A program made the position numbers and the translations under genes. Below, piece by piece: positions 42,786 to 55,500 of a stretch of DNA of 64,000 nt (position 1 is its first letter; the number at the start of each line of letters is the position of its first letter). The notes below the pieces were generated by a model. It ran no database searches. It worked only from the letters and a program-made list of their open reading frames with translations, and was not told the DNA's origin. This stretch comes from CATQHW01 sp965243545 (GTDB taxonomy: Bacteria; Spirochaetota; Spirochaetia; SZUA-6; Bin103): NCBI GenBank assembly GCA_965243545.1, contig OZ251573.1:3100001-3164000 (forward strand), in the 5' to 3' direction.

Positions 42786-43103
42786 TTACCCGGAATCCCC
42801 TGCCCCGAGGTCGAGCGAATCGCCAAAGCTGAGCGCCGTGAGCAGAAACAGCGCCAGCAGGAAGATGCCGGTGTAGATCAACACCACGTAGATCAGCTTG
42901 CGCCTGTCGCTGAACAGATGCATGAACACGCCGGCCACCAGCGTGCCCTTCACGCCGGCGATGATCATGGCCAGGACGACGCCGCCGGTGATCCCCAGAT
43001 CGATGCGGCTGGCCAGCACCGTGAACACGGTGAGCACCAGCAACGCGCCGAACACCAGCAGATACTGGCGGACGTGCTTCTCGACGTGCTGATCGGCCAT
43101 CAT
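42786..43103 (-). CDS. Cytochrome c oxidase subunit IV family protein
   Basis: This 105-aa membrane protein has three transmembrane helices: YLLVFGALLVLTVFTVLAS, GVVLAMIIAGVKGTLVAGVF and LIYVVLIYTGIFLLALFLL. The H-V-R-x-Y start and the GVKGTLVAGVFMHL segment are typical of the bacterial prokaryotic subunit IV (caa3_CtaG/COX4_pro-like) family. AGGAG lies just upstream of the ATG pair at 43098-43103. It lies in the cox operon between subunit III and two small membrane proteins. Confidence 0.85.
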   Translation of the reverse strand: MMADQHVEKHVRQYLLVFGALLVLTVFTVLASRIDLGITGGVVLAMIIAGVKGTLVAGVFMHLFSDRRKLIYVVLIYTGIFLLALFLLTALSFGDSLDLGAGDSG

Positions 43104-43125
43104 CGGCTCCTTGCGGCGCTCATCG

Positions 43126-43719
43126 TCAGATCAGGTACAGGACCGGGAACAGGAAGATCCAGATCAGGTCGACGAAGTGCCAGTACAGTCCGGCGATCTC
43201 GATACGGTTGGCCAGCCGCTCCGGGTCGTCCCGGTACCAGCGGCGCGCGGTGGCCAGATGATAGCCGTTGACCACCACGCCAGCCAGGATGTGCACGCCG
43301 TGCAGGCCGGTCATGGTGAAGTAGATACCCAGAAAGGTGTTGGTGCTGGGATAGCGGTGATGGGAGAACTCCGCCGCGTACTCGAATCCCTTGATGACCA
43401 GAAAGACGAGCGCCAGGACGATGGTGGCGGCGAAGTACACGACGAAGCGGTTGAACCGCTCCATCTTCAGCGACGCCCACGCCATCACCATCGTCACGCT
43501 GGAGGAGATCAGGATCACCGTGTTGACGGTAGCCAGCGGTATGTTGAGCAACTCCGCCTGCACCGGCCAGTCGGCGCCGGCGCCGACGCGGAGCAGGATG
43601 TAGGTGGAGAAGAACGCGCCGAACAGCAGCACCTCGGAGGCCAGAAACAGCCAGATGCCGAGCTTGCCGTTGTAGAGGCGGGTCTCCGGATGTTCGGCCG
43701 ACGTATACGGGATATCCAT
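43126..43719 (-). CDS. coxC: Cytochrome c oxidase subunit III
   Basis: This 197-aa, five-helix form of subunit III lacks the first two helices of the mitochondrial-type protein, as is usual in bacterial caa3/ba3-like operons. Typical motifs are KLGIWLFLASEVLLFGAFF, TMTGLHGVHILAGVVV (the conserved GLHGxHV-type motif) and YWHFVDLIWIFLFPVLY at the end. It lies 13 bases after coxA and 22 bases before the subunit IV gene. Confidence 0.95.
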   Translation of the reverse strand: MDIPYTSAEHPETRLYNGKLGIWLFLASEVLLFGAFFSTYILLRVGAGADWPVQAELLNIPLATVNTVILISSSVTMVMAWASLKMERFNRFVVYFAATIVLALVFLVIKGFEYAAEFSHHRYPSTNTFLGIYFTMTGLHGVHILAGVVVNGYHLATARRWYRDDPERLANRIEIAGLYWHFVDLIWIFLFPVLYLI

Positions 43720-43732
43720 GGCGGCGCCGCGA

Positions 43733-45526
43733 TCAGTGCCCGCGGTCGGCGGCGGCGGGCGCAGGCCCGGCTCCGGCCGGATCGCTCTGCGGCAGGAACC
43801 CCGCGTCGCTGCCGGCCGGGCTGTAGTCGTACGGATGGCGGGAGACGGTCACCGGCTCCCGGAAGTTGACGTGCGGCAGCGGCGGCGACGGCGCCGACCA
43901 CTCCAGAGTGGTCGCCTGCCACGGATTGTCCTCCGCCGTCTTGGGCTTCCGCAGGCTGACGATGAAGTTGACGATGAAGAAGATCTGCGCAAGGCCGAGC
44001 CCCCACGAGGAGATCGACATGACCTCATTGAGCCAGAGCACCTCCTGCGCGTGCGCGTACAGGGCGCCGCCGTCGTACAGCCGCCGCGACACGCCGGCCA
44101 TGCCCTGGATGAACATGGGGAAGAACACGCCGTTCATGAAGATCAGCGACGGCCAGAAGTGCCAGCTTGCCAGGCGTTCGCTCAGGCGCCGGCCGGTCAC
44201 CTTGGGGAACCAGTAGTAGATGCCGGCGAACAGCCCGAACAGCGAGCCGGGCGCCACGACGTAGTGGAAGTGGCCGATCACGTAGTAGGTGTCGTGCAGG
44301 TAGATGTCGGCGGTGGCCAGTCCGAGCGGCAGGCCGGTCAGCCCGCCGATGCCGAACATGGGGATGAACGCCAGGGCGAACTTCATGGGCGCGGTGAAGC
44401 GGATGGAGCCGCCCCACAGAGACAGCATCAGCGCCGTGAGAATGACGATCGACGGCACCGAGATGATCATGGTGGTGAGCTGAAAGAAGGAACTGATCAC
44501 GGTGCCCATGCCGGTCAGGAACATGTGATGCGCCCAGACCAGAAACGACATGAATCCCATGAACAGCGCCGCGTAGACCAGCGACTTGTAGCCCCACAGC
44601 GGCTTGCGCGTGTTGTTGGCGATCACTTCGGCGATGATCCCGAACGCCGGCAGGATCAGGACGTACACCTCCGGGTGGGCCAGAAACCAGAACAGATGCT
44701 GCCACAGCAGCACGCTGCCGCCGCCGGCCACTTCCAGCGGCTCGCCGGAGACGACCAGTCCGCTCGGCAGGAAAAAGCTGGTCCCCGCCACCCGGTCCAG
44801 CAGCTGCAGCACGCCGGCCGCCTCCAGCGGCGGGAACGCCAGCAGCAGCAGGAACGAGGTGATGAGCTGCGCCCAGACGAAGAACGGCAGCCGCATCCAG
44901 GAGAGCCCGGGCGCGCGGAGCTGCACGATGGTGGTGATGATGTTGATCGAGCCGAGCAGCGAGGAGGTGATCAGGAACACCATGCCGATCAGCCACCACG
45001 TCTGCCCCACCGTCTCTATCACCGACAGCGGCGCGTACGAGGTCCAGCCGGACTTGGCGGCGCCGCCGGGCACGAAGAAGCTGATCAGCATGATCACGCC
45101 GCCGGCGAAGTAGACCCAGTAGCTGGCCATGTTGAGCTTGGGGAACGCCATGTCCGGGGCGCCGACCTGCAGCGGCACGAAGTAGTTGCCGAACGCGCCG
45201 ACCGCCAGCGGCACGACGCCCAGGAAGACCATGATCGTGCCGTGCATGGCGCCGAGCTGGTTGTAGAACTCCGGCGGGATGGCGCCCGGCTCCGGCAGGC
45301 CGAGCAGGCCGCCCAGCAGCGGCACCGGCCGGCCGGGGTACGCCAAGCTGTAGCGCATCAGCATGACCAGGCAGAAGCCGAAGAACAGGAACACCAGGGA
45401 GGTGATGCCGTACTGGATGCCGATCGTCTTGTGATCGACGGAAAAGACGTACTTCCGCCAGAACGGCTCCGGCGGATGGCCGCCGTGCGCGTGGTCGGCG
45501 TGGTCGGCGGTGCCGGCGTGCGCCAC
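43733..45526 (-). CDS. coxA: Cytochrome c oxidase subunit I
   Basis: This 597-aa catalytic subunit, with at least twelve helices, reduces oxygen and pumps protons. Heme and copper ligands are visible: AMHGTIMVF, WFLAHPEVYVLILPAFG (Cu-B His with the nearby Tyr and the Glu of type A1 oxidases), WAHHMFLTGM (Cu-B His pair) and VIGHFHYVV (heme a3 and a ligands). The HPEVY Glu favours an A1-type D-channel. The start is GTG (45524-45526), 17 bases after the cupredoxin stop. No heme O/A synthase or Sco gene is in the window, so assembly genes must lie elsewhere. Confidence 0.97.
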   Translation of the reverse strand: MAHAGTADHADHAHGGHPPEPFWRKYVFSVDHKTIGIQYGITSLVFLFFGFCLVMLMRYSLAYPGRPVPLLGGLLGLPEPGAIPPEFYNQLGAMHGTIMVFLGVVPLAVGAFGNYFVPLQVGAPDMAFPKLNMASYWVYFAGGVIMLISFFVPGGAAKSGWTSYAPLSVIETVGQTWWLIGMVFLITSSLLGSINIITTIVQLRAPGLSWMRLPFFVWAQLITSFLLLLAFPPLEAAGVLQLLDRVAGTSFFLPSGLVVSGEPLEVAGGGSVLLWQHLFWFLAHPEVYVLILPAFGIIAEVIANNTRKPLWGYKSLVYAALFMGFMSFLVWAHHMFLTGMGTVISSFFQLTTMIISVPSIVILTALMLSLWGGSIRFTAPMKFALAFIPMFGIGGLTGLPLGLATADIYLHDTYYVIGHFHYVVAPGSLFGLFAGIYYWFPKVTGRRLSERLASWHFWPSLIFMNGVFFPMFIQGMAGVSRRLYDGGALYAHAQEVLWLNEVMSISSWGLGLAQIFFIVNFIVSLRKPKTAEDNPWQATTLEWSAPSPPLPHVNFREPVTVSRHPYDYSPAGSDAGFLPQSDPAGAGPAPAAADRGH

Positions 45527-45543
45527 TACGTCAGCTCGTTACG

Positions 45544-46419
45544 TCAGCCCGGCGGCAGCAGCGTCACGTCGAGCGTGGCCGCGCCGCCATCGGTGACGGT
45601 CACCTCGCGGGTCTGCGAGCCGAGCAGCTCGTGCCATATCTCCACCTGATAGGTGCCGGCCGGCAGGTTCGGGATGGTGAAGCTGCCGTCGGCGGCGGTG
45701 ACCGCCGCGTACGGATGGTCGAGCACCACGCCGAAGGCGTTCATCCACGGATGCACGTCGCACTTGATGGCGAACGGTTCGGTCTCCACCTGATCGAACA
45801 CGCGCTCGATCTCGGTCTGGTACGCCGGCATGGCCTGGTTGAATTCGTCATTCACCTTGCCGAACACGTGCACGTTGTGCAGCGTGCCGTCGGGGTTGAG
45901 AATCCTGACCGTCTGGCCGACGCGCGCGATCAGGACGTGCGGGTCGTAGATGCAGCGAGACTGCGTAAAGACGATCTCCGGCGCTGCCGGGGGAAACTCC
46001 ACGTCGGGGAGCCCGGACGTGACCTGGATCAGCACGTTGGCGATCCCCTTCGATTCGTCGAGCAGGAACGCCTGCTCGGTCGCGGGATCCTCGGCGTTCT
46101 TCTCCACGCAGACCGGATCGGCCTCCATGTTGAGCACTCCCGGCTCACGCGTGGGATCGGCGCCGAAGGTGATGGTTCCGCTGATGGTGGCGTTGAGCGC
46201 GACGGGGGCGGCCGCGGTCTGCGACTCGGCGCTCGGCGTGGTCGCGGCCGGCTGCTCGGGTTGGGCCTCGGCGGAGCCGCCGTCGCCGGAATCGCCGCCG
46301 CAGGCGGCCAGCGTCAATGCCAGCAAGGCTGCCAAGATCGGCAGCGCGGCGGCTGTCAGCGGCCGGCGGCGCGGCCGGGCCGGGGCCGTGGTGAGAAAAG
46401 CGTCTTCGCGTACGTGCAC
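45544..46419 (-). CDS. Cupredoxin-like lipoprotein heading the cox operon
   Basis: This 291-aa protein is predicted to be lipid-anchored; GTG at 46417-46419 has GGAGG about six bases upstream, and the lipobox is LAAC. After an Ala/Glu-rich linker comes a plastocyanin-like domain with possible type I copper ligands in LHNVHVFG (His about 180) and KCDVHPWM (Cys, His and Met about 221-226). A carboxypeptidase-regulatory-like beta-sandwich follows (ADGSFTIPNLPAGTYQVEIWHE). As the first gene before coxA it may be the electron donor to Cu-A or a copper carrier. The longer frame up to 46548 has no signal-peptide logic. Confidence 0.8.
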   Translation of the reverse strand: MHVREDAFLTTAPARPRRRPLTAAALPILAALLALTLAACGGDSGDGGSAEAQPEQPAATTPSAESQTAAAPVALNATISGTITFGADPTREPGVLNMEADPVCVEKNAEDPATEQAFLLDESKGIANVLIQVTSGLPDVEFPPAAPEIVFTQSRCIYDPHVLIARVGQTVRILNPDGTLHNVHVFGKVNDEFNQAMPAYQTEIERVFDQVETEPFAIKCDVHPWMNAFGVVLDHPYAAVTAADGSFTIPNLPAGTYQVEIWHELLGSQTREVTVTDGGAATLDVTLLPPG

Positions 46420-46519
46420 GTAGTTCCTCCGAAGGATGTGGGAGCCGTGAAGCGGCTCGACGTAACGGTCGCAGGTTGCGGCCGATCTGTCAAATTGCAT
46501 CCACCGGCGGAAGCGGGAA

Positions 46520-49500
46520 TCACCAGTGCACGGCGCCGGCGAGTTCAAGCCGGTAGCCGGCGGAGCCCTCGGCGCGTTCCTGCCGGTCGACCGACAGGTC
46601 CAGGTCGAGTCCGCCCAGGTTCATGCGGCTGCCGACCCGGTAGACGGGGCGGTCGGTCAGCGCCTGCGACAGCCCGCCGTAGAACGTCACCAGCCCCTCG
46701 CCGCCCGCAACGATCCCGTAGCTCACCTCCGCGGCCAGGTGGTCCGGCCGGAGCCCGATTGGTTTCGGCGATCCCGGCCCCGCGCCCGTCCCGCCGACAA
46801 GCGGTACGCCGGCCCAGACGCTCGCCGCCTGACTGCCGGCCGCGCCCCATTCCGGCGCCACCGCTACCGCCACGCCGCGCCCCGGCGCGCCGGGATCGAA
46901 CCGCACCGCCGCGCTGGCGCCCCAGTCCCGGAACTCCCGGTCTTCGTGCGCCACCAGGTACCGCCCGTTCGCCCGCACCTCCAGCCCGATCCCGGCATGG
47001 GCGTACCCCACGCCGCCGCCCACCTCCGCTCCGAACCCGGACGCGGCGTCGCCCGCGTCCCAGCGGCCGCCCACCTCCACGTTGAGCCCCAGGAGCGACT
47101 CCGCGCTCACCTGCCAGTCGTACCGCGCGTCGGCCAGCAGCCGCACACGCCCCACCGCGGCGCCGGCGTCTTTCGTCAGCCACGGCGCCTGTTCGGAGTC
47201 CGCGCCCAGCCACGCGTAGTACCCATCGGTCCCCACCGACAGGTTGAGCCCTGTCGCCGACGACACCGCCGCGTAGCGCGCCCCGGCCGCGCCCAGCCAC
47301 AGCAGGTTGGCCGTCTCCAGGCGGCGCTGCCGCCAGATCACCCCGCTGCCGCCGAAACCGACGCCGCCGATCGCCCACACGTCCAGGTCCGCCAGCGGCT
47401 CGACCAGCACGTACGGCAGCACGCTGGTCATGCCGGTCTCCACCTGCGCCTTGAAGTCGCCGTCCCCGCTCTCCCGGTAGGCCGTCGCGCCCACCTTGTG
47501 CGACAACGCCAGCCCCACCAGCAGCGGCTCCGCCACGCGCAGGTCCGCGCCCAGGTAGCCGCCGGTCACCGTCCCATCCCACGCCGCGCCACCGGCGGCC
47601 GCTCCCGAATGGCCGCCCAGCGTCCCCGTCCCCCAGATGCTCCAGGCCGGGCCGCCGACTTCGTGGTTGTCCGACAACCCATGATTTGGCACTCCGTGAT
47701 CTGGCGCGCCTCCATGCGGCGCGGCGGTGCGCAGGTCGATCGAGCTCTGCCCCAGAAATTCCACCAGCGACACCCGCCGCAACGGGTCGGCCTCCGGTTC
47801 CGGCGCCGCTGCCGGAACCGCTTCCGGGCCCGCCGCCAGCGCGTCCAGCGACAGCGTCCGGCCGTGCAGCGTCACCTGCGAACCGGCCGGGCCGTCCCGC
47901 AGCCGCCCGCCGATCACCGCCACCGCGTCAGTCGCCACCACCCGCGCGAACTCGGCGTGGGCGCGCCGCAGCGCCCGCTGCAACCGCGCCCGGTCGTCAT
48001 CTTCGATCGTCCCCTCGGCGGCCAGCCCGGCGCTCGCGTCGCGCTGCTCGGCGTCGTACAGGGTCACGCCGAACGTCTCGTGCTCCTCCGGCTCGGTGTC
48101 GCCCAGCACCGTCACCGCAAACCGCTTGGCGGCCTCGCCCGGCGCGAACACCAGCACGCCGCCGGCCGCCCGGTAGTCCTGGCCCGCGCGCGCCGTCCCG
48201 TCCATCGTCGCGTAGCGGAGCGGCACCGGCCGCTCGGTCTTGGAGATCATCCGCACCTCGAACCACGCCGCCGCCGCGCCGCGGTCGCCCTCCTTGACCC
48301 GGGTGTCGTCGATCGCCAGCAGCGCCACGTCGTTGTCGCCGATCCGGCCGCGGGCGACCTCCCGCTCCAGCAGGACGTGCTCCTCCCCGGCCAGCGCCAC
48401 CATGAACTCCTCGTTCGCCTCCACGGTCGTGTCGGGCAGCACCGGCACGGTGATCATCTGGCTGGTCTGGCCGGGCGCGAAGGTCACGACGCCGTCGCAG
48501 TGCTCGTAGTCGGCCCCGGCGATGGCGGTGTCGTCCTTGGTTATGAACGACACCGTGACCGGAACCGGGCTCTCCCGGTTCAACGTCACCGTGAACTCGG
48601 CTTCGACCGTGGCCCCGTCGCCCTCCATGATCGACGCGTCGCCGATCGACACCGTGACCGGAACCGCTGCCGCGGCCGGCGGCGCCGATCCCCCCGGCGG
48701 CGGTGGCCTGCGCGGCGGGGTATCGGTCTGGCCGGAACTGGCGGCGACCTCGATCGTGAACGTGACGCTCACCGTAGCGCCCACGCTGTCGGTGGCGGTC
48801 CAGGTGTATTCGGTCTCCGCACGGGCCGCCGCCGGCGCGCCCGTTACCTCGCGGGTGTCAGCGTCTCTGCTCACCCCGGACGGCAGCGCCGGCGCCAGCG
48901 CGTAGCTCACGCCGCCGTTGCCGCCGACCGCGGCCGGCAACGTGAACGGCGTGATCGCCTGGCCCTGGGTCCACTGCTGATCTTCCACCCAGCCGTTCAG
49001 CGCGAATCCGGTCCCGCCGTCGTCGTCGCGGATGGTGAGCTCGGCGCCGGTCATGGTCCCCGCGCCCATGCTGTTCTCCACCGTCCCCATCACCATCACC
49101 GTGCGGTCGCCGCTGCGCACGTCGTTGTCCATGGCCGTGATCGTCACGCCGTCCGCGGCGTTCGCCGTCTCGCCCGCGGCGATGGTGATCGTGGCGTCCG
49201 TCCCCACCGTGTAGGCCCGCTCCATCGCCGGGACCGTGATCGTCGTGGCCGCGCCGGAGGGGTGGCTCAGCGTGGCGGTGACCGTCGTCGCGCCGCCGCT
49301 CTCGTCGATGGCGCTTTGGGATAGCGCCAGCGTTACGGTCGGCGCCGCCTCGTCGTCCTTGATCGTGAGCGTCACGTCCGCCGGGGCCGCCACGCCGCTG
49401 TCGCCGCTCACCGTTGCCGAGACGGTCACCTGCTTGTCCGGCGCGTCCACCGTGTTGTCGACCGCGGTCACCGTCACCGTGCCGGTGCTGGTCGTCTCGC

Positions 49501-52500
49501 CTGCCGCGATGGTGAGCGTCTTCGTGCTCGACAGACTGAAGTCGGTCGCCGCCGCGTTCGTGCCGGCGGTCGCCTCCACCGTCAGCGTCACCGCCTCCGT
49601 CGATGCACGGTTCAGCGCCGCCGTCACCGTCGCCGCTCCGGGGTTGGTCCCGTCGTGTTCGTCAATCGCCGCCGGGCTCAGCGCCAACGTCACCTCCGGC
49701 GCTCCCTCGTCGTCGGTCAAGGTGAGCGCCGCGCCGGTCACCGACACCGTCGCCGACTCGGCGGCAGCCTGGGCGTTGGCCGCCGTTCCCGTCACCGTCA
49801 CGGCGCGGTCGCCCACGTTGTCGATCGCGTCGTCTACCGCCGTGATCGTCACGCTGTCGGTCGCGTTCGTCGTCTCGCCCGCAGCGATCGTGATCGTGGC
49901 GTCCGCGTCCACCGTGTAAGCGCCGGCCTCCGGCTGCACGGTGACCGTGGTCGCCGCGCTCGATGCATGGCTCAAGGTCGCAGTCACCGTCGTCGCGCCG
50001 CCGTTCTCGGAGATCGAGGCGTCCGCCACCGCCAGGGCGACCGTCGGCGCCGCTTCGTCGTCCTCGATGGTCAGGGTCACGCTCGCCGGGGCGGCCACCC
50101 CGCTGTTCCCGCTCACCGTTGCCGAGACGGTCACCTGCTTGTCCGGCGCGTCCACCGTGTTGTCGACCGCGGTCACCGTCACCGTGCCGGTGCTGGTCGT
50201 ATCCCCCGCCGCGATCGTGAGCGTCTTCGCGCTCGACAGACTGAAGTCGCCCGACGCCGCGTTCGTCCCGGCCGTCGCCTCCACGGTCAGGGTCACCGCC
50301 TCGGTCGAGGCCCGGCTCAGCGTCGCCGTCACCGTACTCGCCCCAGGATTCGTCCCGTCGTGCTCGTCAATCGCCGCCGGGCTCAGCGCCAGCGTCGCCG
50401 TCGGCGCTCCCTCGTCGTCGGTCAAGGTGAGCGCCGCGCCGGTCACCGACACCGTCTGCGATTCGGCGGCAGCCTGGGCGTTGGCCGCCGTGCCTGTCAC
50501 CGTCGTCGAGCGGTTGACCACGTTGTCGATGGCGTCGTTGACCGCCGTGATCGTGACCGTGTCCGCCGCGTTTGAGGTTGCGCCCGCCGCAATCGTGATC
50601 GTCGCGTCCGCGTCCACCGTGTAGGCCCCCGACACCGCCGTCACGGTGACCGTGGTCGCCGCGCTTGACGCATGGCTCAAGGTCGCAGTCACCGTCGTCG
50701 CGCCGCCGTTCTCGGAGATCGCGCTGTCCGCCACCGCCAGGGCGACCGTCGGCGCGGCTTCGTCGTCCTCGATCGTCAGCGTCACGCTCGACGGGGCGGC
50801 CACGCCGCTGATCCCGCTCACCACCGCCGAGACCGTCACTTCCTTGTCCGGCGCGTCCACCGTGTTGTCGACCGCCGTCACGGATACCGTGCCGGTGCTG
50901 CTCGTGTCCCCCGCTGCGATGGTGAGCGTATTCGCGCTCGACAGACTGAAGTCGCCCGCCGCCGCGTTCGTCCCCGCGGCGGCGGCTACCGTCAGCGTTA
51001 CCGCCTCGCTCGACGCGCGGTTCAGCGTGGCGGTCACCGTCGCCGACCCCGCGTTCGTCCCGTCGTGCTCGTCGATCGCCGCGTCGCTCAGCGCCAGGGT
51101 CGCCTCCGGCGTGGCTTCGTCGTCGGTCAGCGTCAGCGCCGCGCCGGTCACGGTCATCGTCGCCGACTCGGCGGCAGCCTGGGCGTTGGCCGCCGTGCCC
51201 GTCACCGTCACGGACCGATCTCCGACGTTGTCGATGGCGTCGTTCACGGCCGTCACCGTTGCCGTGTCCGAAGCGTTCGACGTGGCGCCAGCCGCAATCG
51301 TGATGGTCGCGTCCGCCCCCACCGTATAGGCGCCCGACACCGCCGTCACGGTGATCGTGGTCGCCGCGCTCGATGCATGGCTCAGCGTCGCGGTTACCGT
51401 CGTCGTGCCGCCGTTCTCGGAGATCGCGCTGTCCGCCACCGCCAGCGTCACCGTCGGCGCCGCGTCGTCGTCCTCGATCGTTCCGGTTCCCGTCGCGGCG
51501 CTCACCGGGAGTCTCGCGTTCACCGGCTCGCTCAGCGACACCTTCACCGTCTCGTTCGGCTCGTCCACTCCGTCACCGGTCACGGTCACCGTCACCGTCT
51601 TGCTCGTCTCACCGGGCGCAAACGTCAGCGTCCCGCCACTGAGCGCCGCGTAGTCGGTCCCGGAGGTCGCCGTCCCCGTGCCCGCGTCCGCGTACTTCAC
51701 CGTCACCTGCGCGGTGCTCGTCTTGCTCAACGTCACCGTCCACGTCAGGGCCGACGTCGTACCCGACGCCCCTTCCGTCACTCGCGGCGACGACAGCGAC
51801 GGCGCCGGCAGGTCGCCCGTGTTCACCACGATCCCCGGCGGGTTGACCAACAGAGGCGGATCGCCCGGACGAATCACCGCCGCCAGGAACTTCACCGAAT
51901 CCTCGTCCCCGTCCTCGTCCTCCACCGTCCAGGTGTATTCCACCTGGTTCGTCGGATCGTCCGGCGTCGTGCCCGTCACCAGGAACCCGTTCCGTGACAG
52001 CCACGAAGGCAACGCCGGCGACAACGTGTAGGTGAGCGTCCCATCTCCCCCCGTCGCCCGCGGCAGCACCAGGCGCGGAATCACGGTGGCGGTCGGCCAC
52101 AGCCGGCTGGCGACCTGCGCGCCGCCAAACGTCGGCTTCAGGTCCACGTCGTCGTCGGTGATCGTCAGGGTCACCGCGTTCGGGTTACCGGCGCCGTGGC
52201 TGTTGGCCGCCGTCGCCGACACGCTCACGGTCTTGTCGTTGGGGGCGTCCGCGTCGTCGTCCACCGCCGAAATCGTCACCGCGCCGGTGCTCGTCGTCGT
52301 CCCCGCCGCGATGGTCAGCACCTTGTTCGCGCTCAAGCTGAAGTCCGCCGCCACCGTGTGCGCCCCCGCCGTGGCCGCCACGGTCACCGTCGTCGCCACG
52401 CTCGATGCGTGCGAGAGCGTCGCCGTTACCGTCGCCTGGCCGCCGTCCTCCGAAATGGACGACGGGGACAGAACCAGCGTCACCTTCGGCGCCGCTTCGT

Positions 52501-55500
52501 CGTCCTCGATGGTGAGCGTCACGTCCGCCGGCGTGGCAACGCCGCTGCCGCCGCTCACCGTTGCCGAGACGGTCACCTGCTTGTCGGGCGCGTCCGCCGT
52601 GTTGTCAACCGCCGTCACGGTTACCGTTCCGGTGCTGGTCGTATCCCCCGCCGCGATGGTCAAGGTCTTTGCGGACGACAGGCTGAAGTCGCCCGACGCC
52701 GCGTTCGTGCCGGCTGCCGCCGCTACTGTCAGTGTGACCGCCTCACTCGACGCCCGATTCAGCGTCGCCGTCACCGTCGCCGAGCCGGGGCTGGTCCCGT
52801 CGTGCTCGTCGATCGTCGCGGCGCTCAGCGCCAGCGTCGCCGTCGGCGTAGTTTCGTCGTCGGTCAGCGTCAACGCCGCTCCGGTCACCGCGCCCACGTC
52901 GTGACTGTTCTGCGCCGTCGCGGTGACCGTCGCTGAGCGATTGACTACGTTGTCAATCGCGTCATCGACCGCCGTGATCGTCGCCGTGTCCGCGGCGTTC
53001 GACGTCTCGCCGGCGGCTATCGTGATCGTCGCGTCCGCGCCCACCGTGTACGCCCCGGCCTCCGGCTGCACGGTGATCGTAGTCGAGGCGCTCGACGGAT
53101 GGCTCAACGTTGCGGTCACGGTGGTTGAGCCGCCGTTCTCGGAAATTGAGGAGTCCGCCAGCGCCAGTGCGACCGTCGGCGTAGCTTCGTCATCCTCGAT
53201 CGTCAGCGTGACGCTCGAAGGGTCGGCCACGCCGCTGTTCCCGCTCACCGTTGCTGAGACGGTCACCTGCTTGTCGGGCGCGTCCGCCGTGTTGTCCACC
53301 GCCGTCACCGTCACCGTACCGGTGCTGCTCGTGTCCCCCGCCGCGATGGTGAGCGTCTTCGCGCTCGACAGGCTGAAGTCGCCCGACGCCGCGTTCGTCC
53401 CCGCTGCCGCCGCCACGGTCAGCGTGACCGCCTCACTCGACGCCCGGTCCAAGGTGGCCGTCACTGTCGCCGACCCGGGGTTGGTCCCGTCGTGTTCGTC
53501 GACCGTCGCCCGGCTCAACGCCAGCGTCGCCTCCGGCGTGGCTTCGTCGTCGGTCAAGGTGAGCGCCGCGCCGGTCACGGACACCGTCGCCGAATCGGCG
53601 GCAGCCTGCGCGTTGGCCGCCGTGCCCGTCACCGTCGTCGAGCGGTTGCCCACGTTGTCGATGGCGTCGTTGACCGCCGTGATCGTTACTGTGTCCGCCG
53701 TGTTCGCCGTCTCGCCCGCCGCAATCGTGATGGTCGTGTCCGCTCCCACCGTGTAGGCGCCCGACGCCGGCTGCACGGTCACCGTCGTCGCCGCGCTCGA
53801 CGCGTGGCTCAAGGTCGCGGTCACCGTTGTCGCGCCGCCGTTCTCGGAGATCAAGGCGTCCGCCACCGCCAGCGCGACCGTCGGCGCCGCTTCGTCGTCC
53901 TCAATGGTCAGCGTCACGCTTGCCGGGTCAGCCACGCCGCTGTTCCCGCTCACCGTTGCTGAGACGGTCACTTCCTTGTCCGGCGCGTCCGCCGTGTTGT
54001 CGACCGCCGTCACCGTCACCGTACCGGTGCTGCTCGTGTCCCCCGCCGCGATGGTGAGCGTGGTGGTGCTCGACAGACTGAAGTCGCCCGACGCCGCGTT
54101 CGTCCCCGCTGCCGCCGCCACGGTCAGCGTCACCGCCTCACTGGAAGTGCGGTTCAACGTGGCCGTCACCGTCGCCGACCCGGGATTCGTCCCATCGTGC
54201 TCGTCGACCGTCGCCGGGCTCAACGCCAGCGTCGCCTCCGGCGTGGCTTCGTCGTCGGTCAGCGTCAGCGCCGCGCCGGTCACCACCACCGTCGCCGACT
54301 CGGCGGCAGCCTGGGCGTTGACCGCCGTCCCCGTCACCGTCGTCGAGCGGTTCACCACGTTGTCGATCGCGTCGTCTACCGCCGTGATCGTCGCCGTGTC
54401 CGCCGCGCTGGAGGTCTCGCCGGCGGCAATCGTGATCGTCGCATCCGCGCCCACCGTGTAAGCGCCGGCCTCCGGCTGCACGGTGATCGTCGTCGTGGCG
54501 CTCGACGGATGGCTCAGCGTTGCGGTCACGGTGGTTGAGCCGCCGTTCTCGGAAATTGAGGAGTCCGCCAGCGCCAATGCGACCGTCGGCGCCGCTTCGT
54601 CGTCCTCAACGGTGAGCGTCACGCTCGCCGGGTCCGCCACGCCGCTGTTCCCGCTCACCGTTGCCGACACGGTCACTTGCTTGTCCGGCGCGTCCGCCGT
54701 GTTGTCGACCGCCGTCACCGTCACCGTCCCGGTGCTGCTGATCTCCCCCGCCGCGATGGTGAGCGTCTTCGCGCTCGACAGACTGAAGTCGCCCGATGCC
54801 GCGTTCGTTCCCGCGGTCGCGCCTACCGTCAGGGTCACCGCCTCGCTCGAAGCCCGGTTCAGCGTCGCCGTCACCGTCGCCGACCCGGGGTTGGTCCCGT
54901 CGTGCTCGTCGATCGTCGCGTCGCTCAGCGCCAGCGTCGCCGTCGGCGTAGTTTCGTCGTCGGTCAGCGTCAACGCCGCCCCGGTCACCGCGCCCACGTT
55001 GTAACTGTTCTGCGCCGTCGCGGTGACCGTCGCTGAGCGGTTGACCACATTGTCGATCGAGTCGTCTGCCGCCGTGATCGTCGCCGTGTCCGCGGCGTTC
55101 GCCGTCTCGCCCGCCACGATCGTGATGGTCGTGTCCGAGCCCACCGTGTAAGCGCCGGCCTCCGGCTGCACGGTGATCGTCGTCGCGGCGCTCGACGGAT
55201 GGCTCAGCGTTGCGGTCACGGTGGTTGAGCCGCCGTTCTCGGAGATTGAGGAGTCCGCCAGCGCCAACGCGACCGTCGGCGCGGCTTCGTCATCTTCGAT
55301 CGTCAGCGTCACGCTCGCCGGGTCAGCCACGCCGCTGGCCCCGCTCACCGTTGCCGAGACCGTCACTTCCTTGTCCGGCGCGTCCACCGTGTTGTCGACC
55401 GCGGTCACCGTCACTGTGCCGGTGCTGCTCGTCTCCCCCGCCGCGATAGTGAGGGTCTTCGCGCTCGACAGGCTGAAGTCGCCCGCCGCCGCGTTCGTCC

